Positions 8,774 through 21,891 are shown, counted from the first letter of the stretch. The stretch is DNA of 64,000 nucleotides from Kocuria dechangensis (GCF_014636775.1 NZ_BMEQ01000011.1:49548-113547), one strand, 5' to 3'. Program-made: numbers and translations. The notes: generated from the letters alone by a model not told the origin.

Positions 8774-9888
8774 GGCTGCTCATGGACGCCCGCTACACCC
8801 GGCTGGGGCGCCACGACGGCATCAGCCGCTACGGCGCCGGGCTGATCGGGGCCATGGCCGGGCTGGCCGCGGCCGACCCGGGGCTGGACCTCGCGATGCT
8901 CGTGAGCGACCCCCGGCAGCTGGCGATGCTCCCCGACGTCCCCCACGTGACCGGCCCCTCCCCCGTGTCCGCGGCCGAGGCCGCCACGGCCCTGGTCGTG
9001 AACCGGTACCGCCCCGACGTCGTCTTCTCCCCCATGCAGACCATGGGCTCCGCCGGCCGCCGGCACGGGCTGGTGCTCACCCTGCACGACCTCATCTACT
9101 ACGACCACCCGCAGCCTCCCGCGGACCTGCCCGCCCCCGTGCGCGGGGGCTGGCGGCTCTACCACAAGGCCTGGTGGCCGCAGCGGGTGCTCCTGGACCG
9201 CGCCGACGCGGTGGTCACCGTCTCGGACACCACCCGGGAGCTCATCGCCGCCCGCCGGCTCACCCGCCGCCCCGTGCACGTGGTGCCCAACGCCCCCCGG
9301 CCCGGCTCCGTGCTCGAGCCCGCCGCCGCCCTCGCCCGGCTGCCCGGCCGGGAGAAGGTGCTGCTCTACATGGGGGCGTTCCTGCCCTACAAGAACGTGG
9401 AGACCCTGCTCCGCGCCGCCGCCCGGCTGCCCGACCACGAGCTGCACCTGCTCTCGGGCATCTCGCCGGGCCGCCGCGCCGAGCTGGAGGCCCTCGTCCC
9501 GGCCGGGGCGCGGGTCGTCTTCCACGGCGGGGTCTCCGAGGCCGAGTACGCGCGGCTGCTGGGCCGGGCGGCGGCCCTGCTCACCGCCTCCCGCGCCGAG
9601 GGCTACGGCCTGCCGGTCGTGGAGGCGCTCGCCGCGGGCACCCCGGTCGTGTGCAGCGACCTGCCGATCTTCCGGGAGGTCGCCGGGGACGCGGCCGGCT
9701 ACGCCCCCGCCGACGACGACGCCGCGTTCGCGGCCGCCGTGCGCGCCCTCGAGGACCCGCGGCGGCGCCGGGCCCGCGTGCTGGCCGGCCTGGAGCGTGC
9801 GCGGGCATACTCCTGGGAGGACTCGGCGCGGGCCCTGCTCGACGTCGCCCGCGGCGTCCACGAGCGGCGGCTCACAGCAGGTCGGTGA
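8770..9888 (+). CDS. GT4-type glycosyltransferase
   Basis: GT-B fold glycosyltransferase (372 aa). The N-terminal acceptor domain starts MRLLMDARYTRLGRHDGISR. The C-terminal donor domain has the GT4 EX7E-type motif in RAEGYGLPVVEALAAGTPVV, followed by SDLPIFREV. GTG 8770 overlaps the hydrolase stop (GTGA). The 3' end overlaps the convergent priA gene by 17 bp. The donor sugar and acceptor cannot be read from sequence; a mannosyl- or glucosyltransferase acting on envelope material is plausible. Confidence 0.88.
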   Translation: MRLLMDARYTRLGRHDGISRYGAGLIGAMAGLAAADPGLDLAMLVSDPRQLAMLPDVPHVTGPSPVSAAEAATALVVNRYRPDVVFSPMQTMGSAGRRHGLVLTLHDLIYYDHPQPPADLPAPVRGGWRLYHKAWWPQRVLLDRADAVVTVSDTTRELIAARRLTRRPVHVVPNAPRPGSVLEPAAALARLPGREKVLLYMGAFLPYKNVETLLRAAARLPDHELHLLSGISPGRRAELEALVPAGARVVFHGGVSEAEYARLLGRAAALLTASRAEGYGLPVVEALAAGTPVVCSDLPIFREVAGDAAGYAPADDDAAFAAAVRALEDPRRRRARVLAGLERARAYSWEDSARALLDVARGVHERRLTAGR

Positions 9889-11998
9889 CGTCGCAGCGCA
9901 CGTGCACCGGGGCGTGCTTGCGCAGCGCCGACGCCTCGGCCCGGGCCGCCCGCAGCCGGCGGGTGACCTCCGCCGCGGTCCCGTAGCCGAAGAACAGCAG
10001 CACCCGGTGCGGGGCGGGCTCCCCCGCCGGGCCCGGCTCGTGGTCCTCGAGCGGGGTCGGGCCGATCACCCGCACCCCGGGCGGCAGCTCGAGCGCGGCG
10101 AGGAACGCGGCCACCGCCGCGGCCGGGCCGGTCAGCGCCGCCGAGCGCACCGCCGGGGGCAGCCCCAGGGCCTGCCGTTCGGCGAGCTCCCGCTCCGCGT
10201 GCCCGGCCGGGTCCCAGCGCACCAGGGCGCCCACCGCGCTCTCGTGCTCCGCGGTGACGACCACCACGCCGCCGTCCCGGGCCCGGCGCACGAGGGCCGC
10301 GGCGTTGAACCACCGGCGCAGCGTCTGCTCCGCCGCGCGCAGCGCGGGGCGCATGAGCATCAGGTTGCCGTCGAGCAGCAGCGCGGCCGCGTAGCCGCCC
10401 TCGGCCACCGGCTCCGCCCCCGGGGTCGCCACCACCAGGGCGGGCGTGCCCGGCACGGTGGCGCGCACGGTCTCGCCCGAGGACGCGACCACGGGCACCT
10501 GCGGGAACGCCCGGCCCAGCTCCTCGGCGGTGCGCAGGGCCCCGACCGTGACCAGGCGCATCCGCGGGGACCCGCACGCCGCGCACGCCCACCCGTGGGC
10601 GGAGCGCCCGCACCACCCGCAGCGCGGCACGCCTCGGCGCGAGACCACGCCCAGGGGCCCCTCGCAGTGCGCGCACCGGGCGGGCTCGCGGCAGCGCTCG
10701 CACGCCAGGTGCGGGGCGTAGCCGGCGCGGGCGACCTGCACGAGCACGGGCCCGCGGGCCAGGGCCTCGCGGGCGGCCCGGAACGCGGTCTCGGGCAGCC
10801 GGGCGCGGCTGGCCAGGGGGTCGCGGGCGGCGTGGTAGGAATCGGCGGTCGACACGATCCGGGGCATGTGCGTGCGCAGCACGTTCCGGGGCGGGGCGAC
10901 CCGGCGGGCCCACCCGGACACGACCAGCCGCAGGGCCTCGGGGCTCACGGCGTGGCCGGCGAACAGGGCGGCGCACCCGGTGCGCTCGGCGCGCAGCAGC
11001 AGGACGTCGCGGGCGTGCTGGTAGGGGGCGCGCTGCTCGACGAGGTTCTCGTCCCCGTCGTCCCAGCAGCACACCAGGCCCAGGTCGTCGACCGGGGCGT
11101 AGGCGGCGGAGCGGGTGCCCAGCACCACCCGGACCTGCCCGGTGGCCGCCGCCAGGAACGCGCGGTAGCGGGGGGTGGGGCCGTCCTCGGCGTGCAGGCG
11201 CACGAGGTGCTCGGCGCCGATCTCGGCGGCGACGGCGCGCTCCAGCCGCGCGAGGGCCTTCTGGTCCGGCACGACCGCGACGGCCCCGCGCCCGGCCCGC
11301 CAGGCGGCCCCGACGGCGGCGGCCAGCACGTCGGTCCAGTCGTGGGCGGGGTGGGAGGGCAGGACCTCGACGACGGCCCGCGGCGCGCCCCCGGCGCCCA
11401 GCTCGGCCAGGACCGCCGGGCCGCCGGCGTAGTCGGCCCACGCGGCGTCGTGGGAGGGCCCGGGCGCCTGCGGAGACAGGCCGGTGGAGCGGTCCGGGCC
11501 CTCGGCGAGGCGCTGCTCGACCTCCCTCTCGACCTCCTTCTCGACGCGGGCGACGCGCGGGGGGACCGCCACGCGCACGACGTCGGCGACGGTGCCGGCC
11601 GAGCGCGCCGCGACGTCCTCCGCGAGCCGGGCGATCTCCGGTGCGAGCACGGGCAGGGGCGAGAGCACCCGGCGCAGCGGCTGCAGGCGGGTCATCACCT
11701 CGGAGTCGGCGGCCCGCTCCAGGACGAAGCCCGTGAGCACCTGCCCGCCGAACCCGACCTTGACCCGCACCCCGGGCACCGCCGTGGCGGCCAGCTCGGC
11801 CGGCACGGCGTAGTCGAAGGGCCGGTCCAGGTGCGGGACGTGGGTGTCCAGCAGCACCCGCGCGACGGGGTCGTGCTCGGCCGGCAGCGCGGCGCCCACG
11901 CCCTTGGCGTCGGGACGGGGGGGCCGCGGCGGGAAGCCCGAGAGGAGGGACAGCTGCCGCGGGGCCTCCGCGGCGGCCGGGGGCTCCTCCGGGTCCAT
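9872..11998 (-). CDS. priA: PriA-like primosomal protein N' lacking helicase motifs
   Basis: Actinobacterial form of the replication-restart protein PriA (708 aa). The N-terminal 3'-DNA-binding domain (HVPHLDRPFDYAVPAEL) and the cysteine-rich zinc domain (about residues 431-479: CERC, CAHC, CGWC, CAAC) are present. Where a P-loop GSGKT and a DEXH box would sit there are GAAWRAGRGAVAVVPDQKAL and CWDDGDE, so Walker A is absent and ATPase or helicase activity is unlikely. This degenerate form is known throughout Actinobacteria. ATG 11998 lies 2 nt after the metK stop. The 3' end overlaps the convergent glycosyltransferase gene. Confidence 0.93.
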   Translation of the reverse strand: MDPEEPPAAAEAPRQLSLLSGFPPRPPRPDAKGVGAALPAEHDPVARVLLDTHVPHLDRPFDYAVPAELAATAVPGVRVKVGFGGQVLTGFVLERAADSEVMTRLQPLRRVLSPLPVLAPEIARLAEDVAARSAGTVADVVRVAVPPRVARVEKEVEREVEQRLAEGPDRSTGLSPQAPGPSHDAAWADYAGGPAVLAELGAGGAPRAVVEVLPSHPAHDWTDVLAAAVGAAWRAGRGAVAVVPDQKALARLERAVAAEIGAEHLVRLHAEDGPTPRYRAFLAAATGQVRVVLGTRSAAYAPVDDLGLVCCWDDGDENLVEQRAPYQHARDVLLLRAERTGCAALFAGHAVSPEALRLVVSGWARRVAPPRNVLRTHMPRIVSTADSYHAARDPLASRARLPETAFRAAREALARGPVLVQVARAGYAPHLACERCREPARCAHCEGPLGVVSRRGVPRCGWCGRSAHGWACAACGSPRMRLVTVGALRTAEELGRAFPQVPVVASSGETVRATVPGTPALVVATPGAEPVAEGGYAAALLLDGNLMLMRPALRAAEQTLRRWFNAAALVRRARDGGVVVVTAEHESAVGALVRWDPAGHAERELAERQALGLPPAVRSAALTGPAAAVAAFLAALELPPGVRVIGPTPLEDHEPGPAGEPAPHRVLLFFGYGTAAEVTRRLRAARAEASALRKHAPVHVRCDVTDLL

Positions 11999-12000
11999 GC

Positions 12001-13206
12001 TCAGGCCCCGGCGGCCGACCGCAGGTCCGCGACCCTGTCCGTGCGCTCCCAGGTGAAGTCCGGTCCCGTGCGGCCGAAGTGCCCGTGCGCGGCGGTCTGC
12101 GCGTAGATGGGCCGCTTGAGGTCCAGGTCCTGGATGATCGCCAGGGGGCGCAGGTCGAAGACCTCGTGGATGGCCCGCTCGATCCGGGCGGGGTCGACCT
12201 TCTCGGTCCCGAAGGTCTCGACGTAGAGGCCCACCGGGGCGGCGCGCCCGATCGCGTAGGCGACCTGCACCTCGACCCGGTCGGCGAGACCGGCGGCCAC
12301 CACGTTCTTGGCGACCCAGCGCATCGCGTACGCGGCGGAGCGGTCCACCTTCGAGGGGTCCTTGCCGGAGAACGCGCCGCCGCCGTGGCGGGCCATGCCC
12401 CCGTAGGTGTCCACGATGATCTTGCGCCCGGTCAGCCCGGCGTCGCCCACGGGCCCGCCGCGCACGAAGTTGCCGGCGGGGTTGATGATCACCTTCGTGG
12501 CGGACAGGTCCAGCCCGGACTCCTGGAGCACGGGCGTGATGACGCTCTGGCTCAGGTCGGAGGCCAGCTGGTCGAGGTCGTAGCCCTCGGCGTGCTGGGA
12601 GGAGACCACCACGGTGTCCACGGTGACGGGCCGGTCGCCGTCGTAGCCGACCGTGACCTGGGTCTTGCCGTCCGGGCGCAGCTCGGGCAGCACCGCGGTC
12701 TTGCGCACGCGGGTGAGCTGCTCGGAGAGGCGGTGGGCGATGGAGATGGGCGCCGGCATGAGCACCGGCGTCTCGTTGGAGGCGTAGCCGAACATGATGC
12801 CCTGGTCCCCGGCGCCCTGGGCGTCGCGGGCGTCCACGGCGGTGCCCTCGCGCACTTCGAGGGACTTGAAGACGCCCTCGTAGATCTCCCGGGACTGCTC
12901 GCCCACGCTGATCGAGACCCCGCAGAACTCCCCGTCGAAGCCGTGCACCGAGGAGTTGTAGCCGATGTCCAGCAGGCACTTGCGCACCACGCTGGGGATC
13001 TCCACGTAGCCGCGGGTCTTCACCTCGCCGGCCACGTGCACGAGGCCCGTGGTCACCATCGTCTCGACGGCCACGGAGGACTCGGGGTCCTGGCGCAGGA
13101 GGTCGTCGAGGATGGAGTCGCTGATCTGGTCGCAGATCTTGTCGGGGTGGCCCTCCGTGACGGACTCGGAGGTGAACAGTCTCAGGTGCTGGGTCGTCTC
13201 GCTCAC
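12001..13206 (-). CDS. metK: S-adenosylmethionine synthetase
   Basis: Makes S-adenosylmethionine from methionine and ATP (401 aa, usual length). Signatures include [17 protein letters not shown] at the N-terminus, [12 protein letters not shown] and [19 protein letters not shown] 13206 ([11 protein letters not shown]) is chosen because it matches the family N-terminus; a GTG four codons upstream is possible. It sits between coaBC and priA. The 66-nt gap to coaBC leaves no room for a SAM riboswitch, so transcription probably comes from upstream. Confidence 0.97.
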   Translation of the reverse strand: MSETTQHLRLFTSESVTEGHPDKICDQISDSILDDLLRQDPESSVAVETMVTTGLVHVAGEVKTRGYVEIPSVVRKCLLDIGYNSSVHGFDGEFCGVSISVGEQSREIYEGVFKSLEVREGTAVDARDAQGAGDQGIMFGYASNETPVLMPAPISIAHRLSEQLTRVRKTAVLPELRPDGKTQVTVGYDGDRPVTVDTVVVSSQHAEGYDLDQLASDLSQSVITPVLQESGLDLSATKVIINPAGNFVRGGPVGDAGLTGRKIIVDTYGGMARHGGGAFSGKDPSKVDRSAAYAMRWVAKNVVAAGLADRVEVQVAYAIGRAAPVGLYVETFGTEKVDPARIERAIHEVFDLRPLAIIQDLDLKRPIYAQTAAHGHFGRTGPDFTWERTDRVADLRSAAGA

Positions 13207-13272
13207 GGGAGACCACACTACCGTCCGCCCCGGACGCCGCAGCGCGCCAGGGGTCGCTCCGGGTGGCGCCGC

Positions 13273-14499
13273 TCAGGCGCGGACGGCCGCCAGCTCCTGC
13301 CCGATGCGCTCCACGAGCCCGCGGGCGACGTCGGCCTTCGAGCCCTCGAGCACCTGCTCGGGGCCCCCGGCGGCGCTGAGGACGGTGAGCACGGTGGCGT
13401 CCTGGCCGAACACGAGGTTCTCCCCCACCTGGTTGACGGCCAGCAGGTCGCAGCCCTTGCGGGCGAGCTTCTGCCGCCCGAAGGTCAGCGGGTCGGTCCG
13501 GTCGTCGCCGGTCTCGGCGGCGAAGCCCACGACGAGCTGGCGGCGCCGGGCGGTGTTGCGCAGGTCCACCAGCTCCCGCAGGACGTCGGGGTTGCGCACG
13601 AGCTCGATGACGGGGTTGGACCCGTCCTCGGCCTTCTTCATCTTGGCGTCGGCGACCCGGGCGGGCCGGTAGTCGGCGACCGCGGCGGCCATCACGACGA
13701 CGTCGGCGCGGGCGGCCGCGCGCACGCAGGCGCGGCGCAGCTGCTCCGCGGTGCCCACGTGCTCGACCTCCACCCCCGCGGGGACGGGGGCCTCCAGGTG
13801 CGCGGCCACGAGGACGACGTCGGCGCCGGCGTCGCGGGCGGCGGCGGCGACGGCGATGCCCTGCTTGCCCGAGGAGCGGTTGCCGAGGAAGCGCACGGGG
13901 TCCAGGGGCTCGCGGGTGCCGCCGGCGCTGACGAGCACGCGCAGACCGGCCAGCGGCCCGGCGGCGGGCTCGTCCCGGGCGGCCAGGCGCAGGGCGGCGT
14001 CGTGGATCGCCTCGGGCTCGGGCAGCCGGCCGGGGCCGGAGTCCGGGCCGGTGAGCCGGCCGACGGCCGGCTCGAGCACGGTGTGCCCGTGGGCGCGCAG
14101 CAGGTCCACGTTCGCCTGGGTCGCGGGGTTGAGCCACATCTCGGTGTGCATGGCCGGGGCGAAGAGCACGGGCGCCCGCGTGGCCAGCAGCGTGGTGGTC
14201 AGCAGGTCGTCGGCGAGCCCGTGCGCGGCGCGCGCGAGCAGGTCCGCGGTCGCGGGGGCGACGACGACGAGGTCGGCGGTCTGCCCCTGGTGGACGTGGT
14301 TGACCTCGTCCACCCGGTCGAACACGTCCGTGCTGACCGGGTGCCCCGACAGTGCCTCCCACGTGGGGGCGCCCACGAACCGCAGCGCCGCCTCCGTGGG
14401 GATGGGCACGACGTCGTGGCCGCTCTCGGTGAACAGGCGCAGCAGCAGCGCCGCCTTGTACGCGGCGATGCCCCCGCCGACGCCCAGGACGACCTTCAC
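13273..14499 (-). CDS. coaBC: bifunctional CoaBC (phosphopantothenoylcysteine synthetase/decarboxylase)
   Basis: Bifunctional coenzyme A biosynthesis enzyme of 408 aa. The N-terminal CoaC flavoprotein domain starts VLGVGGGIAAYKAA and has APAMHTEMW, the variant that I recall as typical of Actinobacteria in place of PAMN. The C-terminal CoaB domain has SAGGTREPLDPVRFLGNRSS, DAKMKKAEDG and RNPDVLREL, the CTP- and substrate-binding signatures. GTG 14499 gives the standard N-terminus. It lies between rpoZ and metK, the usual actinobacterial order. Confidence 0.96.
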   Translation of the reverse strand: MKVVLGVGGGIAAYKAALLLRLFTESGHDVVPIPTEAALRFVGAPTWEALSGHPVSTDVFDRVDEVNHVHQGQTADLVVVAPATADLLARAAHGLADDLLTTTLLATRAPVLFAPAMHTEMWLNPATQANVDLLRAHGHTVLEPAVGRLTGPDSGPGRLPEPEAIHDAALRLAARDEPAAGPLAGLRVLVSAGGTREPLDPVRFLGNRSSGKQGIAVAAAARDAGADVVLVAAHLEAPVPAGVEVEHVGTAEQLRRACVRAAARADVVVMAAAVADYRPARVADAKMKKAEDGSNPVIELVRNPDVLRELVDLRNTARRRQLVVGFAAETGDDRTDPLTFGRQKLARKGCDLLAVNQVGENLVFGQDATVLTVLSAAGGPEQVLEGSKADVARGLVERIGQELAAVRA

Positions 14500-14560
14500 G
14501 GTGTGCTCACGAGTGCGCTCACGGGGGCGTCGTCGGGGCCGCGGCGGCCTGCCGGGCTGT

Positions 14561-15076
14561 TCACAGGTCGCCGGGGGCCTGTCCGGGCTCCTCCGGGACC
14601 TCGTCCGCGGCGTCGCCGGAACCGGAGGCGTCACGGTCCGGCTCGCCGCCGGGCAGGTCGCCGAGCGGGGTGGAGAAGTCCACGGAGGCGCCGTCGGAGA
14701 AGGCGGACCCGGCGGAGAACCCGGTCGTGTCCTCCTCGGTGCCCTGGGCGAAGAAGTCGGCGCCGAAGACGTCGGCGGCGAGGTCCTCCTCCGTGGTGAG
14801 CTGGCCGTTCTCGGCGAAGCCGGCGTGCTCGACGGGGCGGCCCTCGATGAGCCCCTCGTCGATCTCGCGGAAGGCGATGGACAGCGGCTTCTCGTTGAGC
14901 TGGGTGTCGACGAGCGGGCCGACGTACTCGAACAGCCCCTCGTGCAGCTGCGAGTAGTAGGCATTGATCTGCCGGGCGCGCCGGGCGCCGAAGATCACGA
15001 GCCCGTACTTGGAGTCGGACTTCTTCAGCAGGGCGTCGATCGGCGGGTGGATGATGCCTTTGGCGTGGGTAGACAA
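14561..15076 (-). CDS. rpoZ: RNA polymerase omega subunit with long acidic tail
   Basis: Omega subunit, which helps assemble RNA polymerase around beta-prime. The core is clear: [34 protein letters not shown] and [11 protein letters not shown] (about residues 10-80). The only in-frame start matching the family is TTG 15076, with GGAG 7 nt upstream. The product is 171 aa, far longer than typical omega (about 80-110). The extra C-terminal 85 or so residues are rich in Asp, Glu, Gly and Ser and have no recognised domain. The start lies 28 nt after the gmk stop, in the conserved gmk-rpoZ-coaBC-metK order. Confidence 0.93.
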   Translation of the reverse strand: MSTHAKGIIHPPIDALLKKSDSKYGLVIFGARRARQINAYYSQLHEGLFEYVGPLVDTQLNEKPLSIAFREIDEGLIEGRPVEHAGFAENGQLTTEEDLAADVFGADFFAQGTEEDTTGFSAGSAFSDGASVDFSTPLGDLPGGEPDRDASGSGDAADEVPEEPGQAPGDL

Positions 15077-15104
15077 GCGATTGCTCCAGACGAGGTGGAC
15101 GGGT

Positions 15105-15728
15105 TCAGGATGCCTGCACGGGGTCGACCCCCATGAGCGACACGAGTTCGGCGGCGGCGCGCTCGACGCGGTCGTTGACGACGGTGTGGTCGAACTCCGG
15201 CTCAGCCGCGAGCTCCAGTTTAGCGGTTTCGAGCCGGACCCGCTGCTGCTCCGGGGTCTCGGTGCCCCGGCCCACGAGCCGGGCGACCATCTCGTCCCAG
15301 CTGGGCGGGGCCAGGAAGACGAAGTTCGCCTCCGGCATGGTGTTGCGGATCTGCCGGGCGCCCTGCAGGTCGATCTCGAGCAGCACGCTGCGCCCGGCCT
15401 CCAGGGCGTGCTCCACGGTGGAGCGCAGGGTGCCGTAGCGGTGGGAGTTGTGCACGACGGCCCACTCCAGCATCTGCCCGTCGCGGACCATGGCGTCGAA
15501 CTCCTCGTCGGAGACGAAGAAGTAGTGCACGCCGTCGATCTCGCCGGGGCGCGGGTCGCGCGTGGTCGCGGAGACCGACAGCAGCACCTGCGGGTAGTGG
15601 TCCCGGACATAGGTGGAGACGGTGCCCTTGCCCACGGCCGTGGGGCCGGCGAGCACGGTGAGGGACGGGCGTCCGGTCTCGTCGCCGGGGACGCGGGTCG
15701 GCACGTCGCGGGGCGCGTCAGGGCTCAC
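15105..15728 (-). CDS. gmk: guanylate kinase
   Basis: Phosphorylates GMP to GDP (207 aa). The P-loop is GPTAVGKGT near residue 30. GMP-binding motifs follow: [21 protein letters not shown] and [16 protein letters not shown] 15728 has AGGAGGA at good spacing. The first 20 residues are a poorly conserved extension. It heads gmk-rpoZ-coaBC-metK-priA. Confidence 0.96.
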   Translation of the reverse strand: MSPDAPRDVPTRVPGDETGRPSLTVLAGPTAVGKGTVSTYVRDHYPQVLLSVSATTRDPRPGEIDGVHYFFVSDEEFDAMVRDGQMLEWAVVHNSHRYGTLRSTVEHALEAGRSVLLEIDLQGARQIRNTMPEANFVFLAPPSWDEMVARLVGRGTETPEQQRVRLETAKLELAAEPEFDHTVVNDRVERAAAELVSLMGVDPVQAS

Positions 15729-15761
15729 GGGGATCCTCCTGGGGGTGGGGTGTGTCCCCTC

Positions 15762-15767
15762 AATCTA
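15762..15767 (-). promoter_or_regulatory. predicted -10 element of gmk
   Basis: TAGATT on the minus strand between the mihF terminator and the gmk start, about 34 nt upstream of the GTG. The -35 region would lie inside the terminator hairpin, so activity is uncertain. Confidence 0.35.
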
Positions 15768-15785
15768 GCCGATCGCGCCGGGCCG

Positions 15786-15818
15786 CCGCGCGCCCCCGCT
15801 CTCCCCGGGGGCGCGCGG
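15786..15818 (-). terminator. hairpin terminator after mihF
   Basis: Perfect 13-bp GC inverted repeat (15786-15798 with 15806-15818) and a 7-nt loop, starting 8 nt past the mihF stop. There is no U-tract, as is common in very GC-rich actinobacteria. It probably separates abundant mihF mRNA from gmk. Confidence 0.75.
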
Positions 15819-15825
15819 CCGGTGC

Positions 15826-16140
15826 TCAGCGGTCCAGGAGCTCGATGAGCGCCCTGCGCTGGTGCACGCCGAGCCCGCGCAGCCGGCGCGTGCGGGCGAT
15901 GCCGATCTCGTCCATGATCGCCGCGGACCGGACCTTCCCGATCCCCGGGGTGGACTCGAGCAGGTCCGAGACCTTCAGCCGGCTCACGGCCTCGTCCTGG
16001 TCGGCGCGCTCGAGGATCTGCGCCACCGTCATCCGCCGCTCCCGCAGGCCCTTCTTCACGTCGGCGCGGGCGGTGCGCGCCCTCGTGGCCTTCTCCCGCG
16101 CGGCGGCCCGCTCGTCGTCGGTCAACGGACGCAGTGCCAT
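15826..16140 (-). CDS. mihF: mycobacterial-type integration host factor (mIHF)
   Basis: Small basic nucleoid-associated protein (104 aa), typical of Actinobacteria and unrelated to enterobacterial IHF. It starts MALRPLTDDERAAAREKA. The C-terminal helix-two-turn-helix DNA-binding part has LLESTPGIGKVRSAAIMDEI and TRRLRGLGVHQRRAL. ATG 16140 has AGGAGG 6-7 nt upstream and is preferred over the longer MTRRIYMAL reading. It has its own promoter and terminator and lies directly upstream of gmk, the conserved actinobacterial position. Confidence 0.95.
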   Translation of the reverse strand: MALRPLTDDERAAAREKATRARTARADVKKGLRERRMTVAQILERADQDEAVSRLKVSDLLESTPGIGKVRSAAIMDEIGIARTRRLRGLGVHQRRALIELLDR

Positions 16141-16210
16141 GTAGATCCTCCTCGTCACGACGGGCCGCAGCCCCCGTCCCGCGGTGGGACGGACAGCCCG
16201 TTTGCATCTG

Positions 16211-16239
16211 AAACTACATGACTAACGATGGATCGTAAA
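16211..16239 (-). promoter_or_regulatory. predicted sigma-70-type promoter of mihF
   Basis: Minus-strand -35 TTTACG (16234-16239), 17-bp spacer, -10 TAGTTT (16211-16216), in a distinctly AT-richer stretch. It is among the best promoter matches in the window. The inferred leader is about 60 nt and includes a short GTCCC/GGGAC hairpin. Confidence 0.65.
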
Positions 16240-16309
16240 CAGGTGGAACCCGCGCGTGACCAGGCGTGTCGCTGCGGAGCGCGAGGAGCGGGGGGTCCCC
16301 CCGGGCACG

Positions 16310-16358
16310 GGAGAGCCCCGGCGCGGCCCCGGGCGGGGGGCTCGCGCCGGGGCTCTCC
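16310..16358 (-). terminator. terminator of the pyr operon
   Basis: Perfect 16-bp inverted repeat (16310-16325 with 16343-16358) around a 17-nt GC-rich loop, 9 nt downstream of the pyrF stop. No T-run follows. Confidence 0.8.
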
Positions 16359-16367
16359 GGCCGGGCG

Positions 16368-17271
16368 TCAGCCCAGGGCCTCCGCCAGCTCGCCGGCGGA
16401 GCGCCGCACGGCCTCCCGCAGGGCCGGCACCGCGGGGCCCTCGCGGAGGATCGCGCGGCTCGACGCGGCCAGCACCTGGCCGCCCGCGGCGCCGAACACG
16501 GCCGGGAGGTCCTCCGCGCGCGCCCCCTGGGCGCCGTAGCCGGGGGCGAGCAGCGGGCCCCGCACGGCGGTGAGGTCGATCCCGAGCTCCGCCAGGGCGT
16601 CGCCGACGGTGGCCCCGACCACGAGCCCGCAGGAGCCCGTGGCGGACCGGCCGGCCGGCCCCGCCGTCGCGGCGCCGGCCGTGCCCGTCCCGGCCAGGAG
16701 GCGGGCGTTCTCCGCCGCGGCGGCCTCGGCCACGGCGCGGGCCACGGAGGCGGCCCCGCCGGCGTGCTGGACGGAGCGGCCCTCCGGGTTGGAGGTCAGG
16801 GCGAGCACGAACGTGCCGCGGCCGGTGCGGGCGGCCAGGTCCAGCGCCGGGCGCAGCGACTCGAAGCCGAGGTAGGGGCTGAGCGTCACGGCGTCGGCCG
16901 CCAGCGGGGAGCCCTCGCCCAGCCACGCGGCCGCGTAGGCCTCCATGGTCGAGCCGATGTCCCCGCGCTTGGCGTCGGCGACGGTCAGCACGCCCGCCGC
17001 GGCGGCCTCCGCGAGCAGCTCCTCCAGGACCGCGAAGCCCGCGGCGCCGTAGGGCTCGAAGAGGGCCACCTGCGGCTTGATCGCCGGGGCGTGCCCGGCG
17101 GCGGCCTCCAGCACCGTGCGGGCGAACCGGCGCACGCCCTCGGCGGTGCGGGGCAGCTCCCAGGCGTCGAGCAGGGCGGGGTGCGGGTCGATGCCCACGC
17201 ACAGGGGCCCGTGGGCGTCCATGGCCGCGGCCAGCCGCGCGCCGAAGGGCGCCCGGGCCGGGGCCGCGGCC

Positions 17272-17279
<8 letters not shown>
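16368..17279 (-). CDS. pyrF: orotidine 5'-phosphate decarboxylase
   Basis: Last step of UMP synthesis, OMP to UMP (303 aa, the longer mycobacterial-type family). N-terminal [18 protein letters not shown], catalytic [17 protein letters not shown] and [11 protein letters not shown] are visible, with VGATVGDAL and APGYGAQGA in the phosphate-binding half. GTG 17279 overlaps the carB stop by 8 nt. It is the last gene of the pyr operon and is followed by a strong hairpin. An Ala-rich insert with [13 protein letters not shown] near residue 195 looks lineage-specific. Confidence 0.96.
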
Positions 17280-20592
<3,313 letters not shown>

Positions 20593-20593
20593 G

Positions 20594-21853
20594 TCAGTGC
20601 TGCCCTTCCGTGTCTGCGTCCCGGGTCTCCTGCGCGCCCTGCGCGCCGCCGGGGACGGCGTTGTCGATGGTGGTGTCGGCCGGGCCGTCACGGTAGCTGT
20701 CCATCAGCTCGACGAACCGCCCGAAGAGGTACGACGCGTCGTGCGGGCCGGCGGCGGCTTCGGGGTGGTACTGCACCGAGAACGCGGGCAGGTCCAGGCA
20801 GTTCAGGCCCTCGACGACGTCGTCGTTGAGGCACACGTGGCTGACCTCCACCCGGCCGAACTCGGCCTCCGGGGCGGTCACCGGCCCCTCCAGCGGGGCG
20901 TCGACGGCGAAGCCGTGGTTGTGCGCGGTGATCTCCACCCGGCGGGTCCTCCGGTCCAGGACGGGCTGGTTGATCCCGCGGTGGCCGAAGACGAGCTTGT
21001 AGGTGCCGAAGCCCAGCGCCCGCCCCAGGAGCTGGTTGCCGAAGCAGATCCCGAAGAAGGGGATCCGGGCGCGCAGCACCTCGCGCAGGGTCTCGATCTG
21101 GGTCCGGGCGGTCGCGGGGTCGCCGGGGCCGTTGGAGAAGAACACGCCGGAGGGGCGCAGGGCCGCGATCTGCTCGAACCCGGTGCCGGCGGGGACCACG
21201 TGCACGCGCACGCCGCGCTCGGCGAAGCGGTGCGGGGTCATGGACTTGATGCCCAGGTCCACCGCGACCAGCTCGTGGCGCACCTCGCCCGTCCAGCCGT
21301 GCTCGGCGGGCTCCACGACGTAGGCCTCGGGGGCGGTGACGGTCTCGGCGAGGGAGCGTCCCTCCATCCGCTCGCTCGCGGCGACCTCGGCCACGAGCTC
21401 GGCCTCCGGGCGCAGGGCGGCGTCGCCGGAGAAGATGCCGCCGCGCATCGCGCCGCGGTCGCGCAGGTGGCGGGTGATCGCCCGGGTGTCGACGTCCTGG
21501 ATCCCGACGACGCCCTGCGCGGCCAGCTGCTCGTCGAGGGGGCCCTCGGAGCGCCAGCTGGAGGGGCGGCGGGCGGCGTCGCGCACGACGTAGCCGGCGA
21601 CCCAGATCCGCCGGGACTCGGCGTCTGCGGCGTTGACGCCGGTGTTGCCGATGTGCGGTGCGGTCTGCACCACGAGCTGGCCTGCGTAGGAGGGGTCGGT
21701 GATGGTCTCCTGGTAGCCGGTCATGCCGGTGGAGAACACGGCCTCGCCGAGGGCGGTGCCGAGCGCGCCGTAGGCGCGGCCGCGGAAGACGCGGCCGTCC
21801 TCCAGCACGAACACGGCGGGTTCAGTGGTGATCGAGCTCAAGGTCGTCCTCAC
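20594..21853 (-). CDS. carA: carbamoyl-phosphate synthase small subunit
   Basis: Glutaminase subunit that feeds ammonia to CarB (419 aa). N-terminal domain: [27 protein letters not shown]. The class I glutamine amidotransferase domain has the catalytic Cys in [14 protein letters not shown] (near residue 270) and His-Glu in [10 protein letters not shown] (near 360). The usual GICLGHQ reads GICFGNQ here. GTG 21853 is a reasonable start; a TTG four codons later is possible. It sits 38 nt after the PH-like gene. Confidence 0.97.
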   Translation of the reverse strand: MRTTLSSITTEPAVFVLEDGRVFRGRAYGALGTALGEAVFSTGMTGYQETITDPSYAGQLVVQTAPHIGNTGVNAADAESRRIWVAGYVVRDAARRPSSWRSEGPLDEQLAAQGVVGIQDVDTRAITRHLRDRGAMRGGIFSGDAALRPEAELVAEVAASERMEGRSLAETVTAPEAYVVEPAEHGWTGEVRHELVAVDLGIKSMTPHRFAERGVRVHVVPAGTGFEQIAALRPSGVFFSNGPGDPATARTQIETLREVLRARIPFFGICFGNQLLGRALGFGTYKLVFGHRGINQPVLDRRTRRVEITAHNHGFAVDAPLEGPVTAPEAEFGRVEVSHVCLNDDVVEGLNCLDLPAFSVQYHPEAAAGPHDASYLFGRFVELMDSYRDGPADTTIDNAVPGGAQGAQETRDADTEGQH

Positions 21854-21891
21854 GTTCGTTGCTGCGGGTCGGAAGGGTCTGGGGGGCCGGC

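Noticed and set aside
13207-13272. SAM riboswitch upstream of metK
   Set aside because: The gap is only 66 nt and no SAM aptamer core is visible.
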